In this document: positions 43,587-53,017 of the stretch, piece after piece | Layout: each line of letters opens with the position of its first letter | Position numbering within the stretch: the first letter of the stretch is position 1 | From: an uncultured Bacteroidota bacterium | GTDB taxonomy: Bacteria; Bacteroidota; Bacteroidia; Flavobacteriales; Schleiferiaceae | Length of the DNA: 64,000 nucleotides | NCBI GenBank assembly: GCA_913057235.1 | Contig: CAJXNI010000001.1 | Location: 62,001 to 126,000, forward strand | Direction of reading: 5' to 3' | Program-made: the position numbers and the translations under genes | The notes under the pieces: model-generated | Database searches by the model: none | What the model was told of the DNA's origin: nothing | What the model saw: only the letters and a program-made list of their open reading frames with translations

Positions 43587-46094
43587 TCAGGGCTTATAGC
43601 TTAACAGATTGGCCCAAAGGCGATAGGCCCCTTCTACCCCGGCCGGTAATTCCCTGAAAAATGAAATGCCCGTGTAGATAAATACCCCCTGGCCATGTTG
43701 CGTCACTAGCAATCCTCCTAAACGATCGGGTTCATTGGCATCATGCCAGGCCAAAGGTGTAGCATAAGCTGGGTCCCATTCACCTGCAAAGTAAAGCCCG
43801 CGCTCCTGCAACCAACCCTCAAAATCTTGATTGCTAAGTACATTAGGACGGGTTAAAATAGGATGAACGGGCTCGGTAAACCGTGCAGGAGCCTTTTCTT
43901 CCGTAACCCTTTCTCTGGATAATTTAAAGGGCTTGGGGCCGATATCTTGGCTAAGCAAATCTCGGCTGGCCGTGTTGTACTGCACTATGTAGGTACCCCC
44001 TCCTGCCACGTACTGCATCAACTTGTCTTTAACGGTGGGCAACCAGGCCTGCGTATTGTAGGCTCGTATGCCTGCCACTATAGCTTGGTACTCACCTAAG
44101 TCTTGATTTTTAATTGCTGCTTCGGTGAGCATTTCCACCTGATAGCCCATTTGCTCCATGGCAGCTGGTACCTCATCTCCTGCTCCAGCTATATAGCCAA
44201 TGCGCTCACCACTTTTGGCCAAATCTATTTTCACCAGTTTTACCTGAGCTTCTTCAAAAACCACTCTTTTCTCAATGTGCCCGTAATTAATTTCTGTAAT
44301 GCTCTGCAACGCTTCTTGGCTCTTAGCCGATGTAAAACTTAAAGCGGCCGTGGTAGCATTTTTTTTCTGCGGCCACACTTTTAAAGCTACGGTTTGTACT
44401 TGCTCCGGCTCTGAAAAATTCAACGTAATCATTTCAGGCTTTATGTTCCAGCCTGGAGCCTTTACTGTGAAGTTGTGACTACCTTTCTCAAAAGCTTTTA
44501 CATCTAACAATAGCTCTTGCGGTTGCTCATTCACAAAAATCAGGTTCTTAGCTGCCGGGTTCACTGTAAAGGCCGGCACCACCATCAAAGGATTTTTTAT
44601 TTCGCCTTCTACCCGATCTGAGAATTTATACTGCGCTCTTACCGGCAGCATAATTACTTTATCATTTAAAGCAATTGGCACCATTAATTCCAACGCAGGG
44701 CTATTTTCAGGCTCCCCAATAAGTAACTGGTTGGGTACTTTAAACATGGTGCCATACGCATGCTCCAACCAATAGGGTTGAGAAATCTCAGTACTAAGCT
44801 TTTCAATATTTACGCTACGTGATACTTCTTCATTAAACGGTAAAGGCCCCTTTTGGCCAAATAACTCCTCTAAGCGATCAGCTGACCTGCTTTTCTGATT
44901 AGTTTCGTCTGAAGCCTTTGTACCTAGGCCCTTAAAATATTGCAGTTCTAGAGGGCTGCGGTTTACATAGTGCATTTCTAATTGAGCGTCTACCCCTGTG
45001 GTGATATACTCTTGCTTGGCTAAAAGCTCTAGGTGTAAACCGGTTACCGCCCTAAAAAGCTCTTGTACTGCGTTTTGAAAGTAGTTTTTCTGGTAGGCAT
45101 TGGTAATGGCCTCAGACTCTTGCAGCAAAACCATCAAGTCTTCTGCTATGAGGTAAGGTTTCTCAATCTGAAATTTTCCCATGACTTCTTTCAGCCGGGC
45201 ATCGCCTTCGGGCCAACCGTAACGGGCCCAACCCTGTGGAATATCCTCAAAAATATGTTCTTTGGGCGCCTCGCCTCTTAAAAGTTGCAGATACTCTTTA
45301 CGGCTACCCCTATCAACTGACACGCCAAAGCCCTGGCTTTTATGCTGGGTGCGGCTCAAACTGGCCAACTCATTGCAAGATAAGCCTAAGTGCGGGAGGT
45401 AACTGCCTACGTCTATCACGCTGTAACGGTCATCGGCAGCAGCTATACTATCCAGGTCTTGGTTCCACCAGGTACTGTGGTTCCAAAACAGTCGTTTAGG
45501 TTGCCAGGTATTTAAATATTGCAACTGCTCCCGAAACTTAGTTGGGTCACCAGCCTGGTCAAAAGCCTCTAAAGCGAGTATGGCACTGGCGGTATGATGG
45601 CCATGTCCGCCTCGTGCATCCGCTGGAAAGCGCGTAATAATCAAATCGGGTTGAAACTTCCGTAGAACCCATACCACATCGGCCAGAACCTCTTCCTTAT
45701 TCCACTGCCTAAAAGTTTCATCTGCTGTTTTGCTGTAGCCAAAATCTACAGCGCGCGTGAAAAACTGTTCCCCGCCATCAATAGCACGGGCCTGCATGAG
45801 TTCCTGAGTACGCAGTACCCCAAGCTTAGCGCCTAATTCAGTGCCAATTAAATTTTGCCCTCCATCGCCCCGGGTGAGTGAAAGATAAGCGGTACGCGCT
45901 CCTTTCTCATTTTCAAGCCAACTTAAAACCCGTGTGTTTTCATCGTCAGGGTGTGCAGCAAGGTACAGTACCCGGGTGGTATTTTGCAGTTTTTTCAAAC
46001 GATGGTAAATCTCAGCCCCATCTAATGAGGTGTTTTGGCTTAAAGCCGATAGAGCAAAAAGAGTGGTTAATAGTAAAGCACCGATGCTTCTCAT
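43587..46094 (-). CDS. Secreted PIG-L family deacetylase, large form
   Basis: 835 residues with a signal peptide ('GALLLTTLFALSALSQ'). N-terminal PIG-L/LmbE domain: metal motif 'AHPDDE' (H48, D50, D51) and the partner histidines 'GGHGHH' (H164-H167); the enzyme family removes acetyl from GlcNAc-type substrates using zinc. The centre is beta-rich. The end (~650-835) resembles a ThuA/glutamine-amidotransferase-like domain ('YQAIVAGIRAYNTQAWLP', 'YVAGGGTYIVQYNT', 'GQGVFIYTGISFFRELP'). First gene of an operon with the 35-residue peptide and the SSS symporter, suggesting that deacetylated sugar is then imported. Confidence 0.9.
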   Translation of the reverse strand: MRSIGALLLTTLFALSALSQNTSLDGAEIYHRLKKLQNTTRVLYLAAHPDDENTRVLSWLENEKGARTAYLSLTRGDGGQNLIGTELGAKLGVLRTQELMQARAIDGGEQFFTRAVDFGYSKTADETFRQWNKEEVLADVVWVLRKFQPDLIITRFPADARGGHGHHTASAILALEAFDQAGDPTKFREQLQYLNTWQPKRLFWNHSTWWNQDLDSIAAADDRYSVIDVGSYLPHLGLSCNELASLSRTQHKSQGFGVSVDRGSRKEYLQLLRGEAPKEHIFEDIPQGWARYGWPEGDARLKEVMGKFQIEKPYLIAEDLMVLLQESEAITNAYQKNYFQNAVQELFRAVTGLHLELLAKQEYITTGVDAQLEMHYVNRSPLELQYFKGLGTKASDETNQKSRSADRLEELFGQKGPLPFNEEVSRSVNIEKLSTEISQPYWLEHAYGTMFKVPNQLLIGEPENSPALELMVPIALNDKVIMLPVRAQYKFSDRVEGEIKNPLMVVPAFTVNPAAKNLIFVNEQPQELLLDVKAFEKGSHNFTVKAPGWNIKPEMITLNFSEPEQVQTVALKVWPQKKNATTAALSFTSAKSQEALQSITEINYGHIEKRVVFEEAQVKLVKIDLAKSGERIGYIAGAGDEVPAAMEQMGYQVEMLTEAAIKNQDLGEYQAIVAGIRAYNTQAWLPTVKDKLMQYVAGGGTYIVQYNTASRDLLSQDIGPKPFKLSRERVTEEKAPARFTEPVHPILTRPNVLSNQDFEGWLQERGLYFAGEWDPAYATPLAWHDANEPDRLGGLLVTQHGQGVFIYTGISFFRELPAGVEGAYRLWANLLSYKP

Positions 46095-46271
46095 GATAAG
46101 GGTTGTTTTACAGAATTTTCAAAGCTACCAAAAGCCACGCTATTTGTTTACTACCAAAAGAAAAAGGCTGCTTAACACAGTATTGACTATACTTTAATAG
46201 ATTCCTTTTTATCCTTTATAATTTTTTAGTTAAGCCTGTTGGTTATATTAGCCTCCAGATTTTAAAAAGAT

Positions 46272-49200
46272 ATGATGAAGAGATTGCTACTTGGATTGTC
46301 TCTGTTGTTATCTGCCAGAATGATGGCTCAAAATTTACAGCAGAGTAATTACCCTATTTTGTTTAAAAATGAAGTGGTTTTACCCAATACGGTAGAACAG
46401 CACGCGCCCACCCTCTACCAGGGCATGCGCTACGTTTTGGTCCAACATCCGCAGTTGGTGCTGAGTAATAATTTTTACGGCTTTGAAACTTTTGAATACC
46501 TGCCTAAGCATACCGCCTTTGCGCGGGTGAGTGCAGCTCAATTTGCCAGTGCCCGTCAGCAGCTGCAGCAAACAGGAGGCACTTTATTGGAAATTGATCC
46601 GGCCTGGAAACTATCCGTAAAAATGTTCAATCAAAATTACCCTGACTGGGCCTGGATTAATGATAAAGAAATGAAAGCCTGGCTCACCTATTGGCCTGGA
46701 ATTAATCTTGCCACCGTAAAACAGGAAATGCAAAAGGCCGGGTTTCAGGTTTTGGAAGCAAAACCCAACGATCGCGTAGTTGCCATTGCCCTTAATCCCG
46801 AAAAAATTAGCACAGTACAAAGTTTACCTTTTGTATCCTACATCCAGGAAATGGAAGATCCCGGGGAACCGGAAAATCTTACTGCCCGGAGTAATGTGCG
46901 CGTAGACGCCCTGCAACAGGACTTTAAAGGAGGCTTGAATTACGATGGAAGTGGTATTGTGGTAGCCCACAATGACGCAGGCATGTTAGGCCCACACATA
47001 GACTTTGCCGGACGCTTAACTCAAGTAGGCAATAGTTCAAGTTCTAGTGACCACGGAGACCACACCGCGGGAACCATATTTGGTGCCGGTAACTTTGACC
47101 CAGCCGGTGAAGGCATGGCTCCCGGGGCCGATATGTATTACACTACCTACCCTGGCAACCTTAACAATGCCGACAATATTTATGTGAGTCAGAACGCACG
47201 TCTTACATCCAACTCCTTTAGTAATGGCTGTAATGCTGGCTACACCAATTTTGCTCGTCAGTTAGACAAAGATGCGTTTGACAATCCTTTAATGCTTCAC
47301 GTTTTTTCTGCCGGAAATAACGGAACCAGCAATTGCAGCTATGGTGCAGGCCCGGGATGGGGTAACGTTACGGGAGGCCATAAGCAAGGTAAAAATGTAA
47401 TAACCGTAGCTAACCTCACCCGCACCGATGGTTTGGCTAATTCCAGCAGCCGCGGCCCCGCTAATGACGGCAGGATTAAACCTGATATTGGTGCCGTAGG
47501 AACCCAAGTATACAGTACTACTGACATCCCCGAACCCAACTCTTATGACCGTAAAACTGGCACCTCTATGAGCTGCCCGGGCGTTTCTGGCTCTTTAGCG
47601 GTGTTAATGCATGCGCACAAAGACCTGAATAATGGTGCCGAAATACCGGCCGCCCTATTAAAAGCCTACTTACTCAATGGTGCTGATGACCTTGGCAATG
47701 CCGGTCCTGATTTTAAATATGGCTATGGTCGTATGAATGTAAAGCGCAGCTACGAAATGTTAGAGGGTGCACAGTTTTTCAGTGACTCCGTGAACACCAA
47801 CGATTCGGTGAGTTTCAACATTAATGTGCCCGCCAATACTACCCAGCTTAAGGTTATGGTTTATTGGGCAGATCCCCAGGCCTCTACCAGCTCTAGTCGT
47901 AATTTGGTGAATGACCTAGACATGACCTTAACCAATGGCAGTACCACCTATCAGCCATGGGTGTTAAATCCTACTCCTAACGCGGTAACCTTAGACAACC
48001 CCGCAGTTAGAAACAGAGATTCACTTAATAACATGGAGCAGGTTACACTAAACAATCCTAGTGCTGGAAGCACCTCCATCAAAGTGAAAGGCTTTAACGT
48101 GCCCAGTGGTCCACAAAAGTTTTATGTGGTGTATTATTTTGAAAAAGACGAAATAGCCATCACGTATCCTCAACCTAAAATGGCCATTCCTACCGGAAGG
48201 ACAGAGTTTATTCGTTGGGATGCGCCTGCTAATAACAGCAGTGCCTTTAGTGTTGAATTTTCAATAGATGGTGGCACCAGTTGGTTAAACGCTAACCCAA
48301 ACGTAAATGCCAACAGCCGGTACGCAACTTGGGTAGCGCCAAACATCACTAATGATCAGGTTTATCTAAGAGTACGCAACGCCAATGACACAGCGGTTGT
48401 GGGTCCTTTAACCGTAGTGCAAACTCCCTTCAATTTAAATATTGAGGCTACCTGTCCAGATTCGGTAGAACTGAGCTGGTCCAATAACAACTCGGCTTCA
48501 GGATTTGTGGTATATCAATTGGGGGCCAAATACATGGACTCCATCACCTACGTCACCACCAACAGTGTGAAACTGGCCCACAATCCATTGCAAGTTGACT
48601 TTTACGCGGTAGCAGCAGTGGTGAATGACACCTCTGTGGGTTATCGTTCCATTGCTATTGAAAAAGCTACCGGTATTACCAATTGTGATATTGAAAATGA
48701 CCTCTTAATTTCTGCGGTGCTATCGCCCGGAAGGGGTGAAGTACCCGATTGCGGCAGTGGTTTAACCTTACCTGTAACGGTGGAAGTGACCAATGTAGGC
48801 ACTGACACCATAGTTGATTACAGTGTTGGTTTTCAGCGCAGCGGAACAGCTGCAACCATTGAGAATGTACAAGATACTCTAGCACCGGGCGAGAGCACCG
48901 AGTATACCTTTCAAAATGGTAATGCCATCTTGCTAAATAATATTTCATTATCCTATCGTTACTGGGTTAATTCAGTGGCCCCTGATGGCAACCCCTTCAA
49001 TGATACTTTAGATCAAAATGTAGCCGCTTACTCCGCTGCCAGCCCAATTAGCAGCTTCCCTTACGTGGAGGATTTTGAAAGCTTCCCTACCTGCGGAACT
49101 GATTCAGACTGCGGGCTTACTACTTGTAATTTGCAGAATGGTTGGCGTAATGCGGCTAACTTCAGCAATGACGCTATTGATTTTAGAGTAAACATGGGCA

Positions 49201-49880
49201 GTACTCCCAGTAATGGCACGGGTCCTAACTTAGATAAAAACCCAGGTAGCTCTTTTGGTAAGTATCTTTACACCGAAGCTTCAGGTGGTTGCGACAGTGC
49301 CGAAGCTTTAGTAATGACACCCTGTTTTAACTTAGATACCCTTTACGCTCCTGAGGCCAGCATTTGGTATCACATGGCTGGTGGTGCAATGGGTACCCTG
49401 GCTGCTGATGTTTTTGACGGTACGCAATGGCACCTGAATGTGGCCGGAGTTGTTTCTGGCAACCAAGGTTCGCAGTGGCAAGAAATGCGTATTGATCTCC
49501 GTGAATTTGCGGGTGAAACCATCTCCATACGCTTCCGCGGAAAAACAGGGGATGACTTTACCTCTGACATTTCATTGGATGCATTTTCTCTGGAAGAAAC
49601 CTCGGGCGTAAGCCTAAATGAAAGTGCCATTTCTGGCCTTACGGTATACCCTAACCCCAGTGAAGGCGAATTTATTCTTGAAAATAGTACACAGCAAGAT
49701 AAGGACCTTGAAGTAAGCATTACCTCGGTTACCGGGGCTCAAATTATGAGCCTGCCTTTTAGCGAGAATTACGGTGCTGGAAAAATGAAAATTGATTTAA
49801 GTGCCATGCCCAATGGTGTGTACATTCTAACCGTTACAGGAACTGTACAAACAAAAGTGGTGCGCTTAATTAAAGAATAG
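46272..49880 (+). CDS. Large S8 serine protease with T9SS sorting domain
   Basis: 1202 residues. Signal peptide ('LLLGLSLLLSARMMAQ'), propeptide (~20-200), then an S8 catalytic domain: Asp in 'VVAHNDAGML', His in 'SSDHGDHTAGTIFG', oxyanion Asn in 'SAGNNGTSN', Ser in 'TGTSMSCPGVSG'. A P/beta-sandwich domain follows (~510-640), then FN3-like segments, a MAM-like jelly roll (~935-1110, 'YVEDFESFPTCG', rich in Cys) and the sorting domain ('LTVYPNPSEGEFILENS'). Exported by T9SS and probably digests extracellular protein or matrix. The gene is single and ends at a strong terminator. A weak -7 variant (TATATTAG, near 46246) lies upstream. Confidence 0.93.
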   Translation: MMKRLLLGLSLLLSARMMAQNLQQSNYPILFKNEVVLPNTVEQHAPTLYQGMRYVLVQHPQLVLSNNFYGFETFEYLPKHTAFARVSAAQFASARQQLQQTGGTLLEIDPAWKLSVKMFNQNYPDWAWINDKEMKAWLTYWPGINLATVKQEMQKAGFQVLEAKPNDRVVAIALNPEKISTVQSLPFVSYIQEMEDPGEPENLTARSNVRVDALQQDFKGGLNYDGSGIVVAHNDAGMLGPHIDFAGRLTQVGNSSSSSDHGDHTAGTIFGAGNFDPAGEGMAPGADMYYTTYPGNLNNADNIYVSQNARLTSNSFSNGCNAGYTNFARQLDKDAFDNPLMLHVFSAGNNGTSNCSYGAGPGWGNVTGGHKQGKNVITVANLTRTDGLANSSSRGPANDGRIKPDIGAVGTQVYSTTDIPEPNSYDRKTGTSMSCPGVSGSLAVLMHAHKDLNNGAEIPAALLKAYLLNGADDLGNAGPDFKYGYGRMNVKRSYEMLEGAQFFSDSVNTNDSVSFNINVPANTTQLKVMVYWADPQASTSSSRNLVNDLDMTLTNGSTTYQPWVLNPTPNAVTLDNPAVRNRDSLNNMEQVTLNNPSAGSTSIKVKGFNVPSGPQKFYVVYYFEKDEIAITYPQPKMAIPTGRTEFIRWDAPANNSSAFSVEFSIDGGTSWLNANPNVNANSRYATWVAPNITNDQVYLRVRNANDTAVVGPLTVVQTPFNLNIEATCPDSVELSWSNNNSASGFVVYQLGAKYMDSITYVTTNSVKLAHNPLQVDFYAVAAVVNDTSVGYRSIAIEKATGITNCDIENDLLISAVLSPGRGEVPDCGSGLTLPVTVEVTNVGTDTIVDYSVGFQRSGTAATIENVQDTLAPGESTEYTFQNGNAILLNNISLSYRYWVNSVAPDGNPFNDTLDQNVAAYSAASPISSFPYVEDFESFPTCGTDSDCGLTTCNLQNGWRNAANFSNDAIDFRVNMGSTPSNGTGPNLDKNPGSSFGKYLYTEASGGCDSAEALVMTPCFNLDTLYAPEASIWYHMAGGAMGTLAADVFDGTQWHLNVAGVVSGNQGSQWQEMRIDLREFAGETISIRFRGKTGDDFTSDISLDAFSLEETSGVSLNESAISGLTVYPNPSEGEFILENSTQQDKDLEVSITSVTGAQIMSLPFSENYGAGKMKIDLSAMPNGVYILTVTGTVQTKVVRLIKE

Positions 49881-49906
49881 AAGCGCAATAGATTGTTTTA
49901 AAAATG

Positions 49907-49942
49907 AAAACCCCGGCAAGTATTTTGCTTGCCGGGGTTTTT
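49907..49942. terminator. Bidirectional terminator between the S8 and peroxiredoxin genes
   Basis: 10-bp perfect stem CCCCGGCAAG/CTTGCCGGGG (49911-49920, 49928-49937), 7-nt loop, T5 to the right and A4 to the left. Confidence 0.9.
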
Positions 49943-49982
49943 AATTAGTACGCAACATGGTGTGCGTAAAAGTTTAGGTAAC

Positions 49983-50615
49983 CTAGTTTTTACTTAAATA
50001 ACTAGCTACACCTTCGTGGGTATCTTTCATACCTTCTTTGCCTTCATCCCAGTTAGCCGGGCATACTTCTCCTTTTTCCTCAAAGAATTGTAAAGCTTTT
50101 ATCATGCGAATGGTTTCATCTACTGAGCGGCCTAAGGGCATATCATTAACCACCTGATGACGCACGATTCCATCACGATCAATCAAGAACAAACCACGGT
50201 AGGCAACCATTTCGCCATCTGCTTGTAACTCTTCATTTTCATCGTAGTAAAATTCACCGGCCAACACATCATAATTGGCGGAAATGGTCTTGTTAGTATC
50301 TGCCACTACGGGGTAAGTAACACCTTGAATACCGCCTTGGTCTTTGGTCATTTGCAACCAGCCCCAGTGGCTTTGCTCAGTGTCGGTTGAAACTGCAACC
50401 ACCTCAACGTTAAGCTTTTTTAGATCTTCTAAACGCTCTTGAAAGGCGTGAAGCTCAGTTGGGCATACAAAGGTGAAGTCTTTAGGATAAAAGAAAAGTA
50501 CCACGTACTTCTCGCCTAGGTATTGATCTAATGAGAAATCTTCTACAATTTCCTCTCCGTTAATTACGGCTGCGGCCTTAAATGAAGGCGCTTTTTTTCC
50601 AGTAAGTACTGACAT
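49983..50615 (-). CDS. 2-Cys peroxiredoxin (AhpC/Prx1 type)
   Basis: 210 residues, a typical 2-Cys peroxiredoxin. The peroxidatic Cys51 lies in 'DFTFVCPTELHAF', and the resolving Cys is Cys185 in 'GEVCPANW'. The Arg of the active site is in 'LIDRDGIVRH'. It reduces hydrogen peroxide and organic peroxides using a thioredoxin-like donor; no AhpF lies nearby. Cytoplasmic. Single gene, with a TACATTTG box on the leftward strand upstream (50659-50666). With katG it forms part of the window's peroxide defence. Confidence 0.95.
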   Translation of the reverse strand: MSVLTGKKAPSFKAAAVINGEEIVEDFSLDQYLGEKYVVLFFYPKDFTFVCPTELHAFQERLEDLKKLNVEVVAVSTDTEQSHWGWLQMTKDQGGIQGVTYPVVADTNKTISANYDVLAGEFYYDENEELQADGEMVAYRGLFLIDRDGIVRHQVVNDMPLGRSVDETIRMIKALQFFEEKGEVCPANWDEGKEGMKDTHEGVASYLSKN

Positions 50616-50658
50616 GATATTGGTTTTTATTATTAAAAATTAAATTCAATTACTTCTG

Positions 50659-50666
50659 CAAATGTA
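50659..50666 (-). promoter_or_regulatory. -7 box (TACATTTG) of the peroxiredoxin gene
   Basis: Exact TAnnTTTG match on the - strand, 43 nt before the ATG at 50615. No -33 box evident. Confidence 0.4.
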
Positions 50667-50725
50667 TAGAATCTCTTTCTCTAGTTGGCGCATCATATAT
50701 TACTTCTATCTATGGTTTTATAATG

Positions 50726-51430
50726 CTAATGAGCTACAGATAACCAGGCTACTACCAACGCCAGAAGTATAATTCCCAACTTTATAACGTTAAAACGATG
50801 CGTTTCATTTGCTTCAAACAAAATTGTTGTAGAAATATGGAGAAAAATTCCAAAAACAAAGGCTACCAGCTCGTTTCCGTAGTTGGTGAGAATACCTAAT
50901 TGTGACCCCACTAGTATGCCTAAAGGCGCCATGAGGGCAAATACCAGCAACCAAAAAGCAATTATTAGTTTGTTTTTGGTAAACTCCTTAAGCATTGTAA
51001 ACAGTATAACGGTTACCGGTATTTTATGAACTATTAAGCCCATTAACAAGGCATTTCGGCTAAGCTCATGCTGATGCCCGCCAATAGGCAAACTCTCTAA
51101 AAGTGCGTGCAAAAAGAGACTTAACACCACACCCAGGGGCAGTCCTTTATTTTGAAACAATTCTTTGTGCGCGTGGCCATGCTCCAAACCTTTACTAAAA
51201 GCTTCCAGTAGCAATTGCACAAAAAAACCAGCAATAATAAGCAGGCCGTAATGGTGACTATGCGTTTCAAAAATTTCAGGCAGCAGGTGAAAAACACCAA
51301 TGCCCAATAAGTAGGCACCACTAAAGGTGAGTAGCATTTTTAGTCTTTTAATTCCGCTTTTAAAGAAAAGCTCACCAATAAGGGCACCCAAGGCTACGGC
51401 ACCCACCAAGTATAAATGGTAGACTATCAT
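50726..51430 (-). CDS. ZIP-family metal transporter
   Basis: 234 residues with eight membrane spans typical of ZIP: 'GAYLLGIGVFHLLPEIFE' and 'VVLSLFLHALLESLPIGG' (the metal-binding H-x-x-x-E type helices) and 'LIVHKIPVTVILFTML'. A His-rich cytoplasmic loop ('LEHGHAHKELF') may bind metal. It imports zinc or a related divalent cation. Start overlaps the methyltransferase stop by 4 nt (ATGA). Third gene of a leftward set with TauE and the methyltransferase. Confidence 0.85.
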   Translation of the reverse strand: MIVYHLYLVGAVALGALIGELFFKSGIKRLKMLLTFSGAYLLGIGVFHLLPEIFETHSHHYGLLIIAGFFVQLLLEAFSKGLEHGHAHKELFQNKGLPLGVVLSLFLHALLESLPIGGHQHELSRNALLMGLIVHKIPVTVILFTMLKEFTKNKLIIAFWLLVFALMAPLGILVGSQLGILTNYGNELVAFVFGIFLHISTTILFEANETHRFNVIKLGIILLALVVAWLSVAH

Positions 51431-52167
51431 GCCGTGGCCTTCAAGATTAAACGGTCTGAAGCTTCTTTTGCATAGGGTTCCAGCTCATAATTACCGTACA
51501 CAGACTCAATATTTAATTGCGCCTCTTTAAAAAACTGCTCAAAATCTTGCAGGGTTAGTAACTGTACGCGCTCCTGAAAACGATAGTCTTCTCCCCCATC
51601 AGTAAAGGTTATTTCTTTAACCACTTGCCCAGCCTCCAATTTACGTTCCAGACAAAACTCTATGTTACCAACCACTTTATATTCATTGGGTACCAGGCCT
51701 AAGGCTACTTTATGTATGTTCATAAAATCCAGCCAAAGGTAGCCTCCCTGTTTTAATGCCTTTTTCATTTGCCTGCAGGCTCTAGCGCTTTCTTCTTTAC
51801 TGGCAAAATAGCCGAAGCTGGTAAAGAGATTCAAAATACAATCAAACTCCTCATCTCCGTACGGCTCCCGCATGTCGGCCTGTTTAAATTGCAGACTATC
51901 TGAAGCGTAGAGTTGGGCATAGGATACATTCTGAGGCGCTAAGTCTAACCCCGTTACCCGATACCCCTGTTGGTTTAAAAACTTGGCATGACGTCCTCTC
52001 CCGCAGGCCAGGTCTAAAAAATGCCAGTCTTTTTGTACTGGAGTTTTTTGCAGCAGGTTTTTAATAAATTGCTGAGCCTCGTGATCGTCTCTATGTTTGT
52101 AAAGCATGTGGTAATAAGGAGTGTCAAACCACTCTTTGTACCAGGGTTTATGATTTGTTGTTGACAT
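51427..52167 (-). CDS. Class I SAM-dependent methyltransferase
   Basis: 246 residues with a Rossmann-like methyltransferase: motif I 'FLDLACGRGRHAKFLNQQG', acidic end of beta 2 'VTGLDLAP', motif IV-like 'FDCILNLFTSFGYF'. The SAM-binding half is complete; the substrate-binding end ('LNIESVYGNYELEPYAKEAS') does not reveal the target. Cytoplasmic. It starts 4 nt after the TauE stop and overlaps ZIP, so the three genes form an operon. Confidence 0.88.
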   Translation of the reverse strand: MSTTNHKPWYKEWFDTPYYHMLYKHRDDHEAQQFIKNLLQKTPVQKDWHFLDLACGRGRHAKFLNQQGYRVTGLDLAPQNVSYAQLYASDSLQFKQADMREPYGDEEFDCILNLFTSFGYFASKEESARACRQMKKALKQGGYLWLDFMNIHKVALGLVPNEYKVVGNIEFCLERKLEAGQVVKEITFTDGGEDYRFQERVQLLTLQDFEQFFKEAQLNIESVYGNYELEPYAKEASDRLILKATA

Positions 52168-52171
52168 GAAA

Positions 52172-52948
52172 TTATAAGCTTAACGCTTCAAACACCCCTA
52201 ACAAGCTTAGCGATGAAACCGACAAAATTACAATCAATAGTATTTTAACAATGGCATTAGCCTTGGGTAAAAATAAAATATAGCGGGCGCCAATTAAGGC
52301 ACCTACCCCCTGCCCGGCAGCCAGAACCAATCCAGGTAACCAAACCATATCGCCCGTAGAGGCAAAAACCACAAAGGCCGGTACCACAAAAATTAGCGCT
52401 AAGAGCAACTTAATGATATTACCGTCTCGCAAACTGTAACGTGCCAGTAGTACTAAAACGGCCAAAAGCATAATGCCAATGCCCATTTGAATAAAGCCTC
52501 CGTACACGGCTGTAGCAAAAATGAGAAACCAGTTTAAAGGGGTTTTACGGGTTTTACCCACTTCCGTGGGACGGGCCCATTTCTTAGGGCTATACAACAT
52601 GGTGATTAACAGAAAAAGCATGATTCCCCCAATGATGCGCTTCAGTAAAATGGGGTCAATATCTACCGCTAAAAAGGCACCCAGTACCGAGCCTAATACC
52701 GCTGGTGTGAAAAACCATAAGCTATCTTTAAAAAGAATAAGGGTACGCTTGGTTCTGCGTAAGCTAAGCACAGCCGTTAAGGTTTGCACCAAAGCGCCTA
52801 TGCGGTTGGTGGCATTAGCAGCGGTAGCGGGCATACCCGTGAAGATTAGCAGACTCAAGGTGATGGCTGACCCATTTCCCGCCAAGGTGTTGATGATGCC
52901 TGCGGCTAAACCTCCTAAAAATAAGAGCAGGTACATAGCGGGTTCCAT
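52172..52948 (-). CDS. TauE/SafE-type sulfite/anion exporter
   Basis: 258 residues with eight predicted membrane spans, the TauE layout of two similar four-helix halves: 'FLGGLAAGIINTLAGNGSAI' and 'ATAVYGGFIQMGIGIMLLAV'. 'PATAANATNRIGALVQT' is the characteristic loop. The family exports sulfite, sulfoacetate or related anions. It may link to the sulfur genes at 3-6 kb functionally, but it is 46 kb away. First gene of the leftward TauE/methyltransferase/ZIP set. Confidence 0.88.
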   Translation of the reverse strand: MEPAMYLLLFLGGLAAGIINTLAGNGSAITLSLLIFTGMPATAANATNRIGALVQTLTAVLSLRRTKRTLILFKDSLWFFTPAVLGSVLGAFLAVDIDPILLKRIIGGIMLFLLITMLYSPKKWARPTEVGKTRKTPLNWFLIFATAVYGGFIQMGIGIMLLAVLVLLARYSLRDGNIIKLLLALIFVVPAFVVFASTGDMVWLPGLVLAAGQGVGALIGARYILFLPKANAIVKILLIVILSVSSLSLLGVFEALSL

Positions 52949-53017
52949 GGTTGAATTTTGCCGCGAAGGTAATTTAATTCAAGTACAAGCCAGCCCTGAA
53001 CAACTTTAGTGGGTAGT